Positions 15,624 to 25,043 of a stretch of DNA of 64,000 nucleotides are shown one piece after another. Made by a program: the position numbers and the translations under genes. Location of the stretch: the NCBI RefSeq assembly GCF_012849375.1, contig NZ_CP051684.1:868001-932000 (forward strand), read 5' to 3'. The notes under the pieces are model-generated. The model did no database searches, was not told where the DNA came from, and saw only the letters and a program-made list of their open reading frames with translations. Numbering within the stretch: position 1 is the first letter of the stretch; each line of letters starts with the position of its first letter. The DNA comes from Duganella dendranthematis. Lineage in GTDB: Bacteria; Pseudomonadota; Gammaproteobacteria; Burkholderiales; Burkholderiaceae_D.

Positions 15624-18298
15624 GTGGGCATTTCATCACCCGGCATTGGTTCAGGCCTTGACGTCAACACCATCGTCAGCAAACTGATGGCCGTGGAGTC
15701 GGCGCCACTGACCGACTTCGACAAGAAGACCGCCAGCTTCCAGGCGCAGGTTTCGGCGTTTGGCGCCATGTCCAGTGCGCTCGGCAATTTCCAGAGCACG
15801 CTGACCAGCCTCAGTTCGATCGCCAGCTTCCAGGCCCTAACCACCACGCCGGGCGACGCGACGGTGGTCACGGCCACCACCACCAGCAGCGCCCAGGCCG
15901 GCAATTACCGGGTCAACATCAGCCAGCTGGCGCAGGCGCAGACGCTGGCGTCGGGCGGCTACAAGAGCAGCACGGCCACCCTCGGCACGGGCGCCAAGAC
16001 CACCATTAGTTTCGCGCTCGGCACGGTGAGCAACAGCGAATTCGGCATCGCCGGCACGGCGCTGGCCAACAGCATGCGCACCAGTGGCCTGACGGCCGGC
16101 TCGGTCAGCATCAACGGCACCACCATCACCACCAACAACACCACCCGCAGCGCGCGCGCGCTGGCCGACGCCATCAACGACAAGACCACCACCACCGGGT
16201 CTCGGCCAAGGCCTCGCCGGCGCTCACCGACAAGGCGCTGTTCAGCACCTTTGGCGACATCGACACCAGCACCGGCGGCAGCTATACGCTGTCGGTTGGC
16301 GGCGTCGACATCGCGGTGCAGGGCGCCAATGTGGCCGGCGGCGCCGGCGTCACCGCCGCCTCGCTGGACGCTGCGCTGAGCGGCGACACCGCCATCTCGC
16401 GCGCCCTGGCCGACGCCAACATCACCGTCACCGGCACCGCTGCCGGCGGCGACCTACAGTTCAGCAACGCCGACGGCAGCAACGTGGCGCTGACCGAAAC
16501 CGTCACCGGGAATGTGACCGGCGGCATCGGCAACACCGCCGGCACCGCCAACATCGGTTCCAGCGTCACCGCGGTCGGCACCATCACGCTGGTGTCGGCC
16601 GACGGCAGCCCGATCACCGTGGGCGGCAGCAACCCGGCTGCGGCCGGCCTGACGGCCGGTGTCGGCGGCAACTATCTGAGCGCCGACTTCAGCGCCGATT
16701 CCACCCGCACCGCCGGCAACATCGTCATCGACAGTACCAACAACACGCTGCAGGGCATCATGGATGCCATCAACAAGGGCAACTTTGGCGTCACCGCGTC
16801 GATCGTCTCGGACGGCAGCACCGGCACCGGCGCCACGCCGAATCACCTGGTGCTGACCTCCAGCTCCACCGGCGCCAACTCGACCATGAAGATCACGCTG
16901 GCCGGTTCCGGCGGCGACCCGGCCGACCCCGACCTGGTCAAGCTGCTGGGCTACGATCCGGGCGGCGACCAGAACCTGAGCCAGAAGGCGGCCGCCGCCG
17001 ATACCCTGGCCACCGTCAATGGCATCGCCGTCACCAGCAGCGGCACCAGCATCACCGGCGCCGTCACCGGCGTCACCTTCAACGCGCTCAAGATCGGCAG
17101 CACCAGCGTCACAGTGGCCAAGGACTCGTCCACCCTGACCAATTCGGTCAACTCCTTCGTCAAGGCCTACAACGACCTCAACACGCAGCTGGCCGCGCTC
17201 GGTTCCTACGACCCCGACACCAAGGCCGCCGGCCCGCTGCTGGGCGACAGCACGCTGCGCAACCTGTCGTCGTCGGTGCGCGCCACGCTCAGCAGTGCGA
17301 TCGCCGGCCTGCAGAGCACCAGCCTGACCAGTCTGTCGCAGATCGGCGTGTCATTCCAGAAGGACGGCTCGCTGGCGGTCGACAACGCCAAGTTGCAAAA
17401 GGCCATCACCAACAATTTCAACGACATCGCCGGCCTGTTTGCGGCGGTGGGCCGCTCGTCCGACCCGGACATCACGTTCAGTAGTTCGTCGACCAAGACG
17501 CAGGCCGGTAGCTACGGCATCAACATCACCCAGCTGGCCACCCAGGGCACGCTGCAGGGCAATGTGCCGCTGCCGGCCGAGACCACCATCGACCAGGACA
17601 CCACCTGGACCGTGACGCTGGACGACACCACGCCGCCAACGCTGGCCAACACCGCCACCATCACGCTGCCAGCCGGCACCTACAATCCGAGCCAGCTGGC
17701 GACGCTGCTGCAATCCAGCATCAACGGCGTCAGCGCGTTTTCCAATGCCGGCGCGGCGGTCACCGCCACGCTGGGCGACGACGGCTCGCTGAAGCTGCAG
17801 TCGGCCTCCTACGGCGCCGCGTCCAACCTGAAGATCACCACCGCCACGGGCACCGATGTCTCGGCCGTGTTCGGCACTGGCAGCGCGGTCGACGGTCTCG
17901 ATGTGGTCGGCACCATCGGCGGTTACAGCGCCACCGGCAAGGGCCAGGTGCTGACCGGGTCGCCCGGCGGCCCGGTCGACGGCCTGAAGCTGACGGTCAA
18001 GGGCGACACCCTGGGCGCGCGCGGCACCTTCGGCTTCTCGCAGGGCTATGCCTACATGCTCAACACGCTGGCGGCCGGCTACCTCGGCAGCAGCGGCACG
18101 ATTGCCAGCCGCACCAAGGGGCTGAATGCGTCGGTAACCGACATCGCCACCCAGCGCGCCAGCTTTGCCGACCGCCTGACCGATATCGAAAAACGCTACC
18201 GCACGCAATATTCGGCGCTCGACACCACCATCGCCAGCATGAACAGCACCCAGCAGTTCCTGACCCAACAGCTGGCGCAACTGGCCGCCAACAGCTAA
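15624..18298 (+). pseudogene. fliD: Flagellar filament cap protein FliD, frameshifted
   Basis: FliD forms the cap at the filament tip that helps flagellin fold into place. The first frame starts at GTG 15624 after TAGGAG and gives the normal N-terminus (I-S-S-P-G-I-G-S-G-L-D-V-N-T-I-V) up to D-A-I-N-D-K-T-T-T-T-G. At about 16197-16200 it leaves the family pattern. Frame -1 then continues V-S-A-K-A-S-P-A-L-T-D-K and runs intact to the C-terminal coiled coil (S-F-A-D-R-L-T-D-I-E-K-R-Y-R). One base is missing, probably in a G run. Restored, the protein would be 891 residues, unusually long, with a large central Thr/Gly/Ala-rich region and a second N-Y-R-V-N-I-S-Q-L-like block (Y-G-I-N-I-T-Q-L-A). 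fliS follows 30 bases downstream. Confidence 0.9.
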
Positions 18299-18328
18299 GC
18301 ACGACCGCACTGAAAAGGAGTAATACGT

Positions 18329-18763
18329 ATGTTCGGATCTCGACAAACTGGCGTCAACGCCTATGCCAAAATCGGCATGGAAACCGGTGTCCTGGCCGCC
18401 AGCCCCCACAAGCTGATCGTGATGTTGTTCGACGGCGCGTTGACCGCGCTCAACGATGCGGCGGCCGGGATCAAAAACAGCGACATCGGCCAGAAAGGCA
18501 AATCGCTGTCGAAGGCGATCATGATCATCGACAGCGGCCTGCGCGCCGCGCTCGACAAGAAAGCCGGTGGCGACATCGCCGAAAGTCTGGATGCGCTGTA
18601 CGAATACATGAGCAACCGGCTGCTGGCCGCCAACGTCAATAGCGACCTCGGCATGGTCGAGGAAGTGCAGCGCCTGCTGATCGAGTTGCGCGACGCCTGG
18701 AACGCCATCGCCGACACCCCTGCCGCAAGCGGCATCCCCCAACCTAACCTCGCGAGCGCCTGA
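18329..18763 (+). CDS. fliS: Flagellin export chaperone FliS
   Basis: FliS binds the C-terminal helix of newly made flagellin, stops it polymerising in the cytoplasm and delivers it to FlhA. The 144-residue protein begins M-F-G-S-R-Q-T-G-V-N-A-Y-A-K and has the conserved P-H-K-L-I-V-M-L-F-D-G-A motif (residues 27-38). It ends with the helical L-D-A-L-Y-E-Y-M-S-N-R-L-L-A-A-N region and a short Pro/Ala tail. Length is normal. It sits three bases before fliT and downstream of fliD, the usual fliD-fliS-fliT order, and is probably transcribed from the fliD sigma-28 promoter. Confidence 0.95.
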   Translation: MFGSRQTGVNAYAKIGMETGVLAASPHKLIVMLFDGALTALNDAAAGIKNSDIGQKGKSLSKAIMIIDSGLRAALDKKAGGDIAESLDALYEYMSNRLLAANVNSDLGMVEEVQRLLIELRDAWNAIADTPAASGIPQPNLASA

Positions 18764-18766
18764 TTT

Positions 18767-19096
18767 ATGATGACGATTCAAGACGTGCTATCCGTGTACG
18801 CCGCCATGGCCGACCTGACCGAACAAATGGTGCAGGCCGCCACGCGCAGCGACTGGGATGCCCTGGTCCTGCTGGAACAGCGCTGCGCCGCCCATGCGCA
18901 AGCGCTGCGCGAACAGGAAACGCTGCAACCGATGCGCGGCGCCGACCGTGAGCGCAAGATCGAACTCATCCGCCAGATGCTGAACGCCGACCGCCAGATC
19001 CGCGACCTGACCATGCCGTGGATGGCCCAGTTGTCCAAGCTGATCAACTCCACCGGCACGGAACGGCGCGTCGTCAACGCCTACGGTAGCGTTTAA
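18767..19096 (+). CDS. fliT: Flagellar protein FliT
   Basis: FliT is the export chaperone for the cap protein FliD and, in enterics, also inhibits FlhDC. This 109-residue all-helical protein begins M-M-T-I-Q-D-V-L-S-V-Y-A-A-M and has the conserved central A-T-R-S-D-W-D-A-L-V-L-L-E-Q-R-C block (about 25-40), followed by the long helix with R-K-I-E-L-I-R-Q-M-L. Sequence conservation in this family is low and the assignment rests partly on position after fliS. Either of two adjacent ATG codons (18767, 18770) may be the start. Confidence 0.85.
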   Translation: MMTIQDVLSVYAAMADLTEQMVQAATRSDWDALVLLEQRCAAHAQALREQETLQPMRGADRERKIELIRQMLNADRQIRDLTMPWMAQLSKLINSTGTERRVVNAYGSV

Positions 19097-19110
19097 CGCC
19101 GGCGCGCGCC

Positions 19111-20658
19111 ATGTTGCCGCGCCTGGACGCCGCTCTCCCGCCGGTTACACCGGCTGACGGCGCTGGCGGCGGCGCGGCGGTTGGCGACAGCCGCCAGGCC
19201 GCGTTCCAGCGCGCGCTGCAAGGCCTCGTTGGACAGACCGTCAGCGCCGAGGTCGTGTCCAAGATGAAGGACGGCAGCTACCTGGTCAAGGTGGCCGACA
19301 ACACCGTGCGCATGGCGCTGCCGGGCGACACCCAGATCGGCAGCAATGTGTCGCTGACCGTGCTCAGCGCCCAGCCCCGTCCCACCTTCCAGCTCGGTAA
19401 CACCACGCCGGGCGCCACGCCGACTCTGGTCACTGCCGAGGGCAGCGTCCCTGACGGCGGCGAACCGGCCGCCACCCTGCCCTCGCAAGGCGCGGCCGTG
19501 TATGTGCCCGGTGGCGGCAAGCCAGCCAGCGGCGCGGCGCCAGGCCAGCCCGCGCTGCCGGGTGGCGCGACCAACGCCGGGCAAGCCGCCGGCGCGGCGC
19601 CGCAAGGCGACGCCGACGCCATTCCCGGCCAAGCCAGACCCGGCGCCGCCAATACGCCCGCCACCGCCACGCCCGCCCGTCCCGGCCTGCCAGCCGGCGC
19701 CGCCGACCTGCCCGCTGCGGCGCTGCCGCAGGCCGGCCGCCCCGTCGTGACTGGCGGCGCCACGCCCAATCCGGCCGCCGCGCTGGCGACGCCGGGCCAG
19801 GCCCCGGTCCTGACACAGGCCCAGGCCGGCGCTGCATTGGCGGCCGGCACGGCTGGCGGCGCCGCCCCGGCCGACGGCGTCAAACCGCAAAGCCTGGCCG
19901 CCACACTGCTGGGCAAGGCGCCGCTGACGCCATCCAGCGAACTGCCCGACCTGAACGCCAGCACGCCGCAGCCGACGCTGAGCAGCGCCGCCCGCGCGCT
20001 GACCACGCTGCTCAGCACCGCCCAGGCCGGCCAGACGGGACAACTGGCCCTGATCGGCAAGACCGCGCTGTTCGGCAACGCCGCGCCGGACACCGCCGAC
20101 CTGGCGCAAAAGCTACAGGACAGCATCTCCAAAAGCGGCCTGTTCTACGAATCGCATGTGGCCGAATGGGTCAAGGGCGACCGTCCGCTGGCCGACCTGA
20201 TGCGCGAGCCGCAAATGCAACGCCTGATGCAGCAAGGCGCCGAAACCGCGCGCGCCGCCACCAACGGTCCCGACCTGAGCGCCGCGCAGATGGTCAATCA
20301 GCAGTTGCACACCCAGGAGCAGAACCGCGTGCTGTGGAACGGCCAGGCCTGGCCGGGCCAGCAAATGCAATGGGAAGTGCAGCGCGACCAGCGCGAAGGC
20401 GGTCGCGGCGGCGAGGCCGACGAACAGGCCGAGCCGATCTGGCGCAGTGGCGTGCGTTTTCGCCTGCCGCTGCTGGGCGCGGTGTCGGCGGCGGTGACGC
20501 TGATCGGCGACCAGGTCCACATTCAGGTCCAGACCGCCAGCGACGGCAGCGCCACCACGCTGCGCGCCTGGTCCGGCCAGCTGGAAAGCGCCATGGCGGC
20601 GGCCGGCGCCCAGTTATCGTCGCTGAGCATCAGCCAGGAGGACGGCGATGCCGGATGA
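19111..20658 (+). CDS. FliK-like hook-length control protein (second copy)
   Basis: This 515-residue protein has a disordered Ala/Pro/Gly-rich first part (about 1-300) and a folded C-terminal domain. The latter has the Flg_hook-like pattern: N-G-Q-A-W-P-G-Q-Q-M-Q-W-E-V (about 411-424), G-V-R-F-R-L-P-L-L-G-A-V and V-H-I-Q-V-Q-T. This is the domain by which FliK contacts FlhB to switch export specificity. A separate, canonical fliK lies in the fliFGHIJK operon at 27,730. This copy starts 14 bases after fliT and overlaps the next gene, an FlhB C-terminal-domain homologue, by 11 bases. The pair suggests a dedicated module acting on the export switch. The exact role is unproven. Confidence 0.75.
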   Translation: MLPRLDAALPPVTPADGAGGGAAVGDSRQAAFQRALQGLVGQTVSAEVVSKMKDGSYLVKVADNTVRMALPGDTQIGSNVSLTVLSAQPRPTFQLGNTTPGATPTLVTAEGSVPDGGEPAATLPSQGAAVYVPGGGKPASGAAPGQPALPGGATNAGQAAGAAPQGDADAIPGQARPGAANTPATATPARPGLPAGAADLPAAALPQAGRPVVTGGATPNPAAALATPGQAPVLTQAQAGAALAAGTAGGAAPADGVKPQSLAATLLGKAPLTPSSELPDLNASTPQPTLSSAARALTTLLSTAQAGQTGQLALIGKTALFGNAAPDTADLAQKLQDSISKSGLFYESHVAEWVKGDRPLADLMREPQMQRLMQQGAETARAATNGPDLSAAQMVNQQLHTQEQNRVLWNGQAWPGQQMQWEVQRDQREGGRGGEADEQAEPIWRSGVRFRLPLLGAVSAAVTLIGDQVHIQVQTASDGSATTLRAWSGQLESAMAAAGAQLSSLSISQEDGDAG

Positions 20659-20980
20659 AACCGCCCGCAAGCCGCTGCAACAGGCGGTGGCGCTGGCCTA
20701 CGACACCGGCCAGCCGGCCCCCAAAGTGGTGGCCAAGGGCCGTGGCCTGATCGCCGAGCAGATCATCCACGTCGCCCAGGAAGCCGGAGTGGCTATCCAC
20801 GAATCCAAGGAGCTTGTCTCGCTGCTCATGGATATTGATCTTGATCAACAGATTCCGCCCATGTTGTATCGGACGATTGCGGAACTATTAGCGTGGCTAT
20901 ATCATATTGAAGCAGCGCAAAAGTCTGGTACGCCACTGCCGCCGGCGCCGGACACCAGCATCCCATTGACCGAAATTTGA
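20648..20980 (+). CDS. FlhB C-terminal-domain protein (FhlB-like export switch homologue)
   Basis: This 110-residue soluble protein corresponds to the cytoplasmic C-terminal domain of FlhB/YscU after the self-cleavage site. Signs are A-L-A-Y-D-T-G-Q-P-A-P-K-V-V-A-K-G (residues 13-29), I-H-E-S-K-E-L-V-S-L-L, and I-P-P-M-L-Y-R-T-I-A-E-L-L-A-W-L-Y. The membrane part and the N-P-T-H cleavage motif are absent, as in the FhlB-type orphans known from other flagellates. In Salmonella, such a protein can partly replace the missing FlhB domain. Here the gene overlaps the second fliK-like gene, so both may tune export specificity. Confidence 0.85.
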   Translation: MPDETARKPLQQAVALAYDTGQPAPKVVAKGRGLIAEQIIHVAQEAGVAIHESKELVSLLMDIDLDQQIPPMLYRTIAELLAWLYHIEAAQKSGTPLPPAPDTSIPLTEI

Positions 20981-20995
20981 CTCGACTGGTAACAG

Positions 20996-21754
20996 ATGTA
21001 CCCACACTTTCAGGATGCGGAATTGGAAAACTGGCATGATTTTGAAGTCGAGTCGCGGCGGGAGATCATCGCCCTGCTGCGCGGCATCGGCGAGAAAAAT
21101 CAGTTAATCCGCATGCTCATCAAGGGCGAGGCCGATGTCTGCGTGACCTCTATTCTGGATGTCGACGAAGCGGCGCAGGCCGTCTACCTCGACTGTTCGA
21201 TCGACCAGGACCAGAACCGGCGGGTGCTGGCGTCACGCCAGCTGTCGTTTGAGACCACGCTGGACAAGGTGCGCATCCTGTTTGCCGCCGAAAACGTCGA
21301 AGCCACCACCTACGAAGGCAATCCCGCCTTCAAGATTGCCATTCCCGCCACGCTGATCCGCTTGCAGCGGCGCGAGTTCTACCGCATCGGCACGCCGGTC
21401 AGCAACCCGGTGCGGGTGCTGATCGCGTTGCCGGCCGAGCTGGGTGGACCGACCAGCTTCCCGCTGGCCGACATCAGCTGCGGCGGCATCTCCATCCTCG
21501 ACAACAAAATGATCCTGGGGAACGCGGTCGGCAAGGAATATCCGGATTGCCGCATCGACTTGCCGGAAGTGGGGGCGGTCGCCACCGCGCTACAGGTGCG
21601 CAATTCGCTGGACCTGACGCTGCTCAACAACAAGAGCAACCGCCGGCTGGGCTGTGAATTCCGCAACATCTCACGCGGCGCGCTGGCAACGGTGCAGCGC
21701 TACATCACCAAGCTGGAACGCGAACGCAACGCCCGCATCGCCGGCCTCAGCTAA
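20996..21754 (+). CDS. ycgR: YcgR-type flagellar brake, PilZ domain
   Basis: YcgR proteins bind cyclic di-GMP and slow the motor by contacting FliG or MotA. The 252-residue protein has an N-terminal YcgR_N domain (about 10-120) and a C-terminal PilZ domain. The PilZ domain shows the c-di-GMP-binding RxxxR motif (R-R-E-F-Y-R, about 125-130) and the D-I-S-C-G-G motif (about 159-164), matching D/N-x-S-x-x-G. The gene lies 15 bases after the FlhB-like gene and ends at a bidirectional terminator shared with fliE. The diguanylate cyclase encoded at 11,500 is one possible source of its ligand. Confidence 0.9.
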   Translation: MYPHFQDAELENWHDFEVESRREIIALLRGIGEKNQLIRMLIKGEADVCVTSILDVDEAAQAVYLDCSIDQDQNRRVLASRQLSFETTLDKVRILFAAENVEATTYEGNPAFKIAIPATLIRLQRREFYRIGTPVSNPVRVLIALPAELGGPTSFPLADISCGGISILDNKMILGNAVGKEYPDCRIDLPEVGAVATALQVRNSLDLTLLNNKSNRRLGCEFRNISRGALATVQRYITKLERERNARIAGLS

Positions 21755-21755
21755 G

Positions 21756-21783
21756 AAAAAAGGAGCCGTAGCTCCTTTTTTTT
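21756..21783. terminator. Bidirectional terminator between ycgR and fliE
   Basis: Six A residues followed by GGAGC (to 21766), the loop CGTA (21767-21770) and GCTCC followed by a T run (21771-21783) form a stem with A- and T-tracts on either side. It can end transcription from ycgR (+) and from fliE (-). It overlaps the last codon of fliE by two bases. Confidence 0.85.
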
Positions 21784-22126
21784 ACACCTGCATATTCATG
21801 ATGTCGTGATAGGCCGACACCAGCTTGTTGCGCACCTGCAGGGTGGCCTGGAAGTTGATACTGGCTTTTTGTTGCGCAATCATCACGTCCGACAGGCTGA
21901 CCGAGTCGTCCCCCATCGCAAATTTCTTGCCCATGCCGTCCGCCTCCATCTGGCTGGCGTTGACTGCGTCCAGCGACTTTTTCAACGCGTCGCCAAAGTC
22001 GGCCTTGGGCGTGGCGGCCGGCTCCGTCTGGATTACCGGCGGCGTCAGGCTCGGCCGTGTGGCGTGGGCTTTCAGCTGCGCGATCATCGACTGAATCTGG
22101 CTGCTGTCGATTCCACCTGTTCTCAT
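21782..22126 (-). CDS. fliE: Flagellar hook-basal body complex protein FliE
   Basis: FliE joins the MS ring to the rod. The 114-residue protein starts M-R-T-G-G-I-D-S-S-Q-I-Q-S-M-I and ends with the conserved C-terminal part S-L-S-D-V-M-I-A-Q-Q-K-A-S-I-N-F-Q-A-T-L-Q-V-R-N-K-L-V-x-A-Y. The ATG at 22126 is chosen over the longer open frame because an AAGAGGAG ribosome site lies just upstream. It is transcribed alone and divergently from fliF across a 184-bp gap, which must carry both class II promoters. It is closed by a terminator shared with ycgR. Confidence 0.95.
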   Translation of the reverse strand: MRTGGIDSSQIQSMIAQLKAHATRPSLTPPVIQTEPAATPKADFGDALKKSLDAVNASQMEADGMGKKFAMGDDSVSLSDVMIAQQKASINFQATLQVRNKLVSAYHDIMNMQV

Positions 22127-22263
22127 TGCTACTCCTCTTGTTACAATAGGGCAAGGCTCTATCAGTGCTGACAGAATACCAAGGGAAAGTCCACCCACCA
22201 GCATCGAGCAGGGCCGTAAAGGGTGCGCTATTCAAGGATTTGAATTTCCCCGTTACAAGTAAT

Positions 22264-22275
22264 AATGGCGCTATT
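22264..22275. promoter_or_regulatory. Candidate regulatory motif upstream of fliF
   Basis: AATGGCGCTATT, 35 bases before the fliF start codon, is close to a palindrome. A very similar word, ATGGCACTATT, lies upstream of flgA at 54908-54918. This could be part of a master-regulator site for class II genes, but two examples prove little. Confidence 0.2.
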
Positions 22276-22310
22276 CCTTCAAGAACCCTCGTATTCGGGA
22301 CCTAATCATC

Positions 22311-24052
22311 ATGGCCGTAGCGGAAGAAATCGATAACGCCACAGCAGGCGCGCCAGACGACGGCGCCGAGAAACTGCCTTTCATCCAGACGCCGATGGGC
22401 AAGATCTTCGTGCGCGCCGCCGGCGCTGCGGCGATCGTCGCCATCCTGATCGGCCTGTGGCTGTGGAACAAACCACCCGAGTACGCGGTGCTGTTCTCCA
22501 ATTACACCGACCGCGACGGCGGCGCCATCACGGCCGAGCTGGACAAGATGAACGTCAAGCACAAGTTTTCGGACAACGGCACCGCCATCCTGGTGCCGGC
22601 CGAGCAAGTGCACGACATCCGCCTGAAACTGGCCGCCCAGGGCCTGCCGAAAGGCGGCAACGTCGGCTTCGAGCTGATGGAGAATCAGAAGCTGGGCGTG
22701 TCGCAATTCCAGGAACAGGTCAATTACCAGCGCGCGCTGGAAGGCGAACTGGCGCGGTCGGTGATGTCGCTGGCGCCGGTCGAAAACGCCCGCGTCCACC
22801 TGGCGCTGCCGAAACCGTCCGTGTTCGTGCGTGACCAGCAGAAGCCGACCGCATCGGTGATCGTCACGCTGCACCCGAACCGCATGCTGGACAAGCAGCA
22901 AACCGGCGCCATCGTCCACCTGGTCGCCTCCAGCGTGCCGGAGCTGTTGCCGGCCAACGTCACCGTGGTCGACCAGGCCGGCAATCTGATTTCCGACCAG
23001 GAAAAGGCCGGCGCCGGCAACGCCAAGCTCGACGAGCAGCAGCTGAAATACGTCAAGGACATGCAAACCCAGGTGATCAAGCAGGTGGAGTCGATCATCA
23101 TCCCGATCGTCGGCGACGGCAATGTGCGCGCCGAAGCGGTGGCCGATGTCGACTTCGCCCAGATCGAGCAAGCCACCGAGAACTACAAGCCGAACTCGCC
23201 GCCGGCCGCCTCCGCCATCCGCAGCCAGCAGACCAGCGAGACCAATGGCAACAACAACGCCGCCAATCCGGGCGGGATTCCGGGTGCGCTGTCGAACCAG
23301 CCGCCGGGCACCGCCACCGCGCCGCTGAACCAGACCGCCGCCGCCAACGGCCCCAACGCGCCGCCCCCGGCACGCCGCCGGGCGCGCTGCCCGCCAGCGG
23401 CGCCGCCGGTTCGCCGTCGCACAAGGAATCGACCACCAATTATGAAGTCGACAAGACTGTGCGCTACGAGCAACGCGGCATGGGCGGCCTGCGCCGCCTG
23501 ACCGTGGCGGTGGTGGTCAATTTCAAGCGCATCGTCGATAAGGACGGCAAAGTCACGGTAAAAGCCTATACTCCTGAAGAGATGGCCAAGATCAATGATC
23601 TGGTCAAGCAGGCCATGGGCTACAACCAGGACCGCGGCGACGCCGTCAGCGTCGCCAACTCGCCGTTCGACGGCGTCGACAAGCCGTTCGAGCGCCCGCC
23701 TGACTGGTGGCGCGATCCGGCCAACTTGCCGATGGCCAAGGATCTGGCGAAGTTCCTGATCACCGCCCTGATTCTGCTGTACATCGTGATGCGCATTGTG
23801 CGTCCGATGATGCGCCCGGTGTTCAAGAAAATCGACGAGATCAATGCGCCCGAGCCGGAGCCGGAAGTGCCGGAAGAAGAGGTCGAGGAAGGTCCGGACG
23901 AGGCCCTCATCGCCGAAGAAGCACTGCGCAAAATGGAAGAGAGCACCGCCCGCGGCTACCGCGAAAACCTGGCCATGGCCAAGAAACTGGCGGTGGAAGA
24001 CCCACGCATTGTGGCCAACGTGATTAAGGAATGGATAGGCGCCAATGACTGA
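22311..24052 (+). pseudogene. fliF: Flagellar MS-ring protein FliF, frameshifted
   Basis: FliF builds the MS ring in the inner membrane, the base of the motor. The first frame (from ATG 22311) has the first membrane segment (A-A-I-V-A-I-L-I-G-L-W-L-W, about 42-54), the YscJ/FliF ring-building domains and the disordered linker up to about residue 350. It then breaks in a run of five C at 23364-23368. The -1 frame restores P-P-G-A-L-P-A-S-G-A-A-G, then V-R-Y-E-Q-R-G-M-G-G, the second membrane segment (F-L-I-T-A-L-I-L-L-Y-I-V-M, near 23,752-23,790) and the FliG-binding C-terminus. One C is missing; joined, the protein would be 580 residues, a normal length. Overlaps fliG by eight bases. Confidence 0.92.
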
Positions 24053-25043
24053 GAATACCGGACTGCAAAAAGCCGCCATCCTGATGCTGGCGATGGGCGA
24101 AACCGAGGCCGCCGAGGTGATGAAATTCCTCGGCCCGCGCGAGGTGCTGAAGCTCGGCGCCGCCATGGCCACCATGAAGAACGTGCCGCACGAGGAAGTG
24201 GTCGGCACGCTCGACAATTTCCGTGACATGGTCGCGGCCGCCTCCACCGTGGGCCTGGATTCGGACGAGTACATCCGCCAGGTGCTGACCAAGGCGCTGG
24301 GCGACGACAAGGCGTCGGTGCTGCTGTCGCGGATTCTGGGCGGCAAGGACGCCTCCGGCATCGAGTCGCTGAAGTGGATGGATTCGCAATCCGTCGCCGA
24401 GCTGATCCGCAACGAACACCCGCAGATCATCGCCACCATCCTGGTCCACCTGGAGCGCGACCAGGCCTGCGAGATTCTCGGCAACTTCACCGACCGCCTG
24501 CGCAACGACGTGGTGCTGCGTATCGCCACGCTGGACGGCGTACAGCCGGCCGCGTTGCGCGAGCTGAACGACGTGCTGACCAAGCTGCTGTCGGGTAACG
24601 AGAACATCAAGAAATCGACGCTGGGCGGGGTGCGCGCGGCGGCCGAGATTCTTAACTTTATGTCCGGCGAGCAGGAAAGCTCGGTCATGGACAACATCAA
24701 GAACTACGACAACGATATGGCGCAGAAGATCATGGACGAGATGTTCGTGTTCGATAATCTGATCGATATCGACGACCGCGGCATCCAGCTGCTGCTGCGC
24801 GAAGTGCAGTCGGAAATGCTGATCGTCGCGCTCAAGGGCGCCTCGCAGGAGCTGCGCGACAAGATCTTCAAGAACATGTCGGCGCGCGCCTCGGAAATGA
24901 TGCGCGAAGACCTGGAGTCCAAGGGTCCGGTGCGCCTGTCGGAAGTGGAAACCCAGCAAAAGCAAATTCTGCAAATCGTGCGCCGCCTGGCCGACGAAGG
25001 CCAGATCGTGCTCGGTGGCAAAGGTGAGGATTCCTTCGTTTAA
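24045..25043 (+). CDS. fliG: Flagellar motor switch protein FliG
   Basis: FliG links the MS ring (FliF) to the C ring and makes torque with the stator. The 332-residue protein has the N-terminal domain (L-Q-K-A-A-I-L-M-L-A-M-G, residues 6-17), the middle domain with the E-H-P-Q motif (N-E-H-P-Q-I-I-A-T-I-L, near 125-135), and the C-terminal domain with charged residues on the torque helix (D-D-R-G-I-Q-L-L-L-R-E-V, about 244-255). Length is normal. It overlaps the end of fliF by eight bases and shares its stop with the fliH start (TAATG). Confidence 0.97.
   Translation: MTENTGLQKAAILMLAMGETEAAEVMKFLGPREVLKLGAAMATMKNVPHEEVVGTLDNFRDMVAAASTVGLDSDEYIRQVLTKALGDDKASVLLSRILGGKDASGIESLKWMDSQSVAELIRNEHPQIIATILVHLERDQACEILGNFTDRLRNDVVLRIATLDGVQPAALRELNDVLTKLLSGNENIKKSTLGGVRAAAEILNFMSGEQESSVMDNIKNYDNDMAQKIMDEMFVFDNLIDIDDRGIQLLLREVQSEMLIVALKGASQELRDKIFKNMSARASEMMREDLESKGPVRLSEVETQQKQILQIVRRLADEGQIVLGGKGEDSFV

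Noticed and set aside
20648..20980. A truncated flhB pseudogene
   Set aside because: The frame is intact, starts well, and matches the known orphan FlhB C-domain family in length, so it is a gene in its own right.
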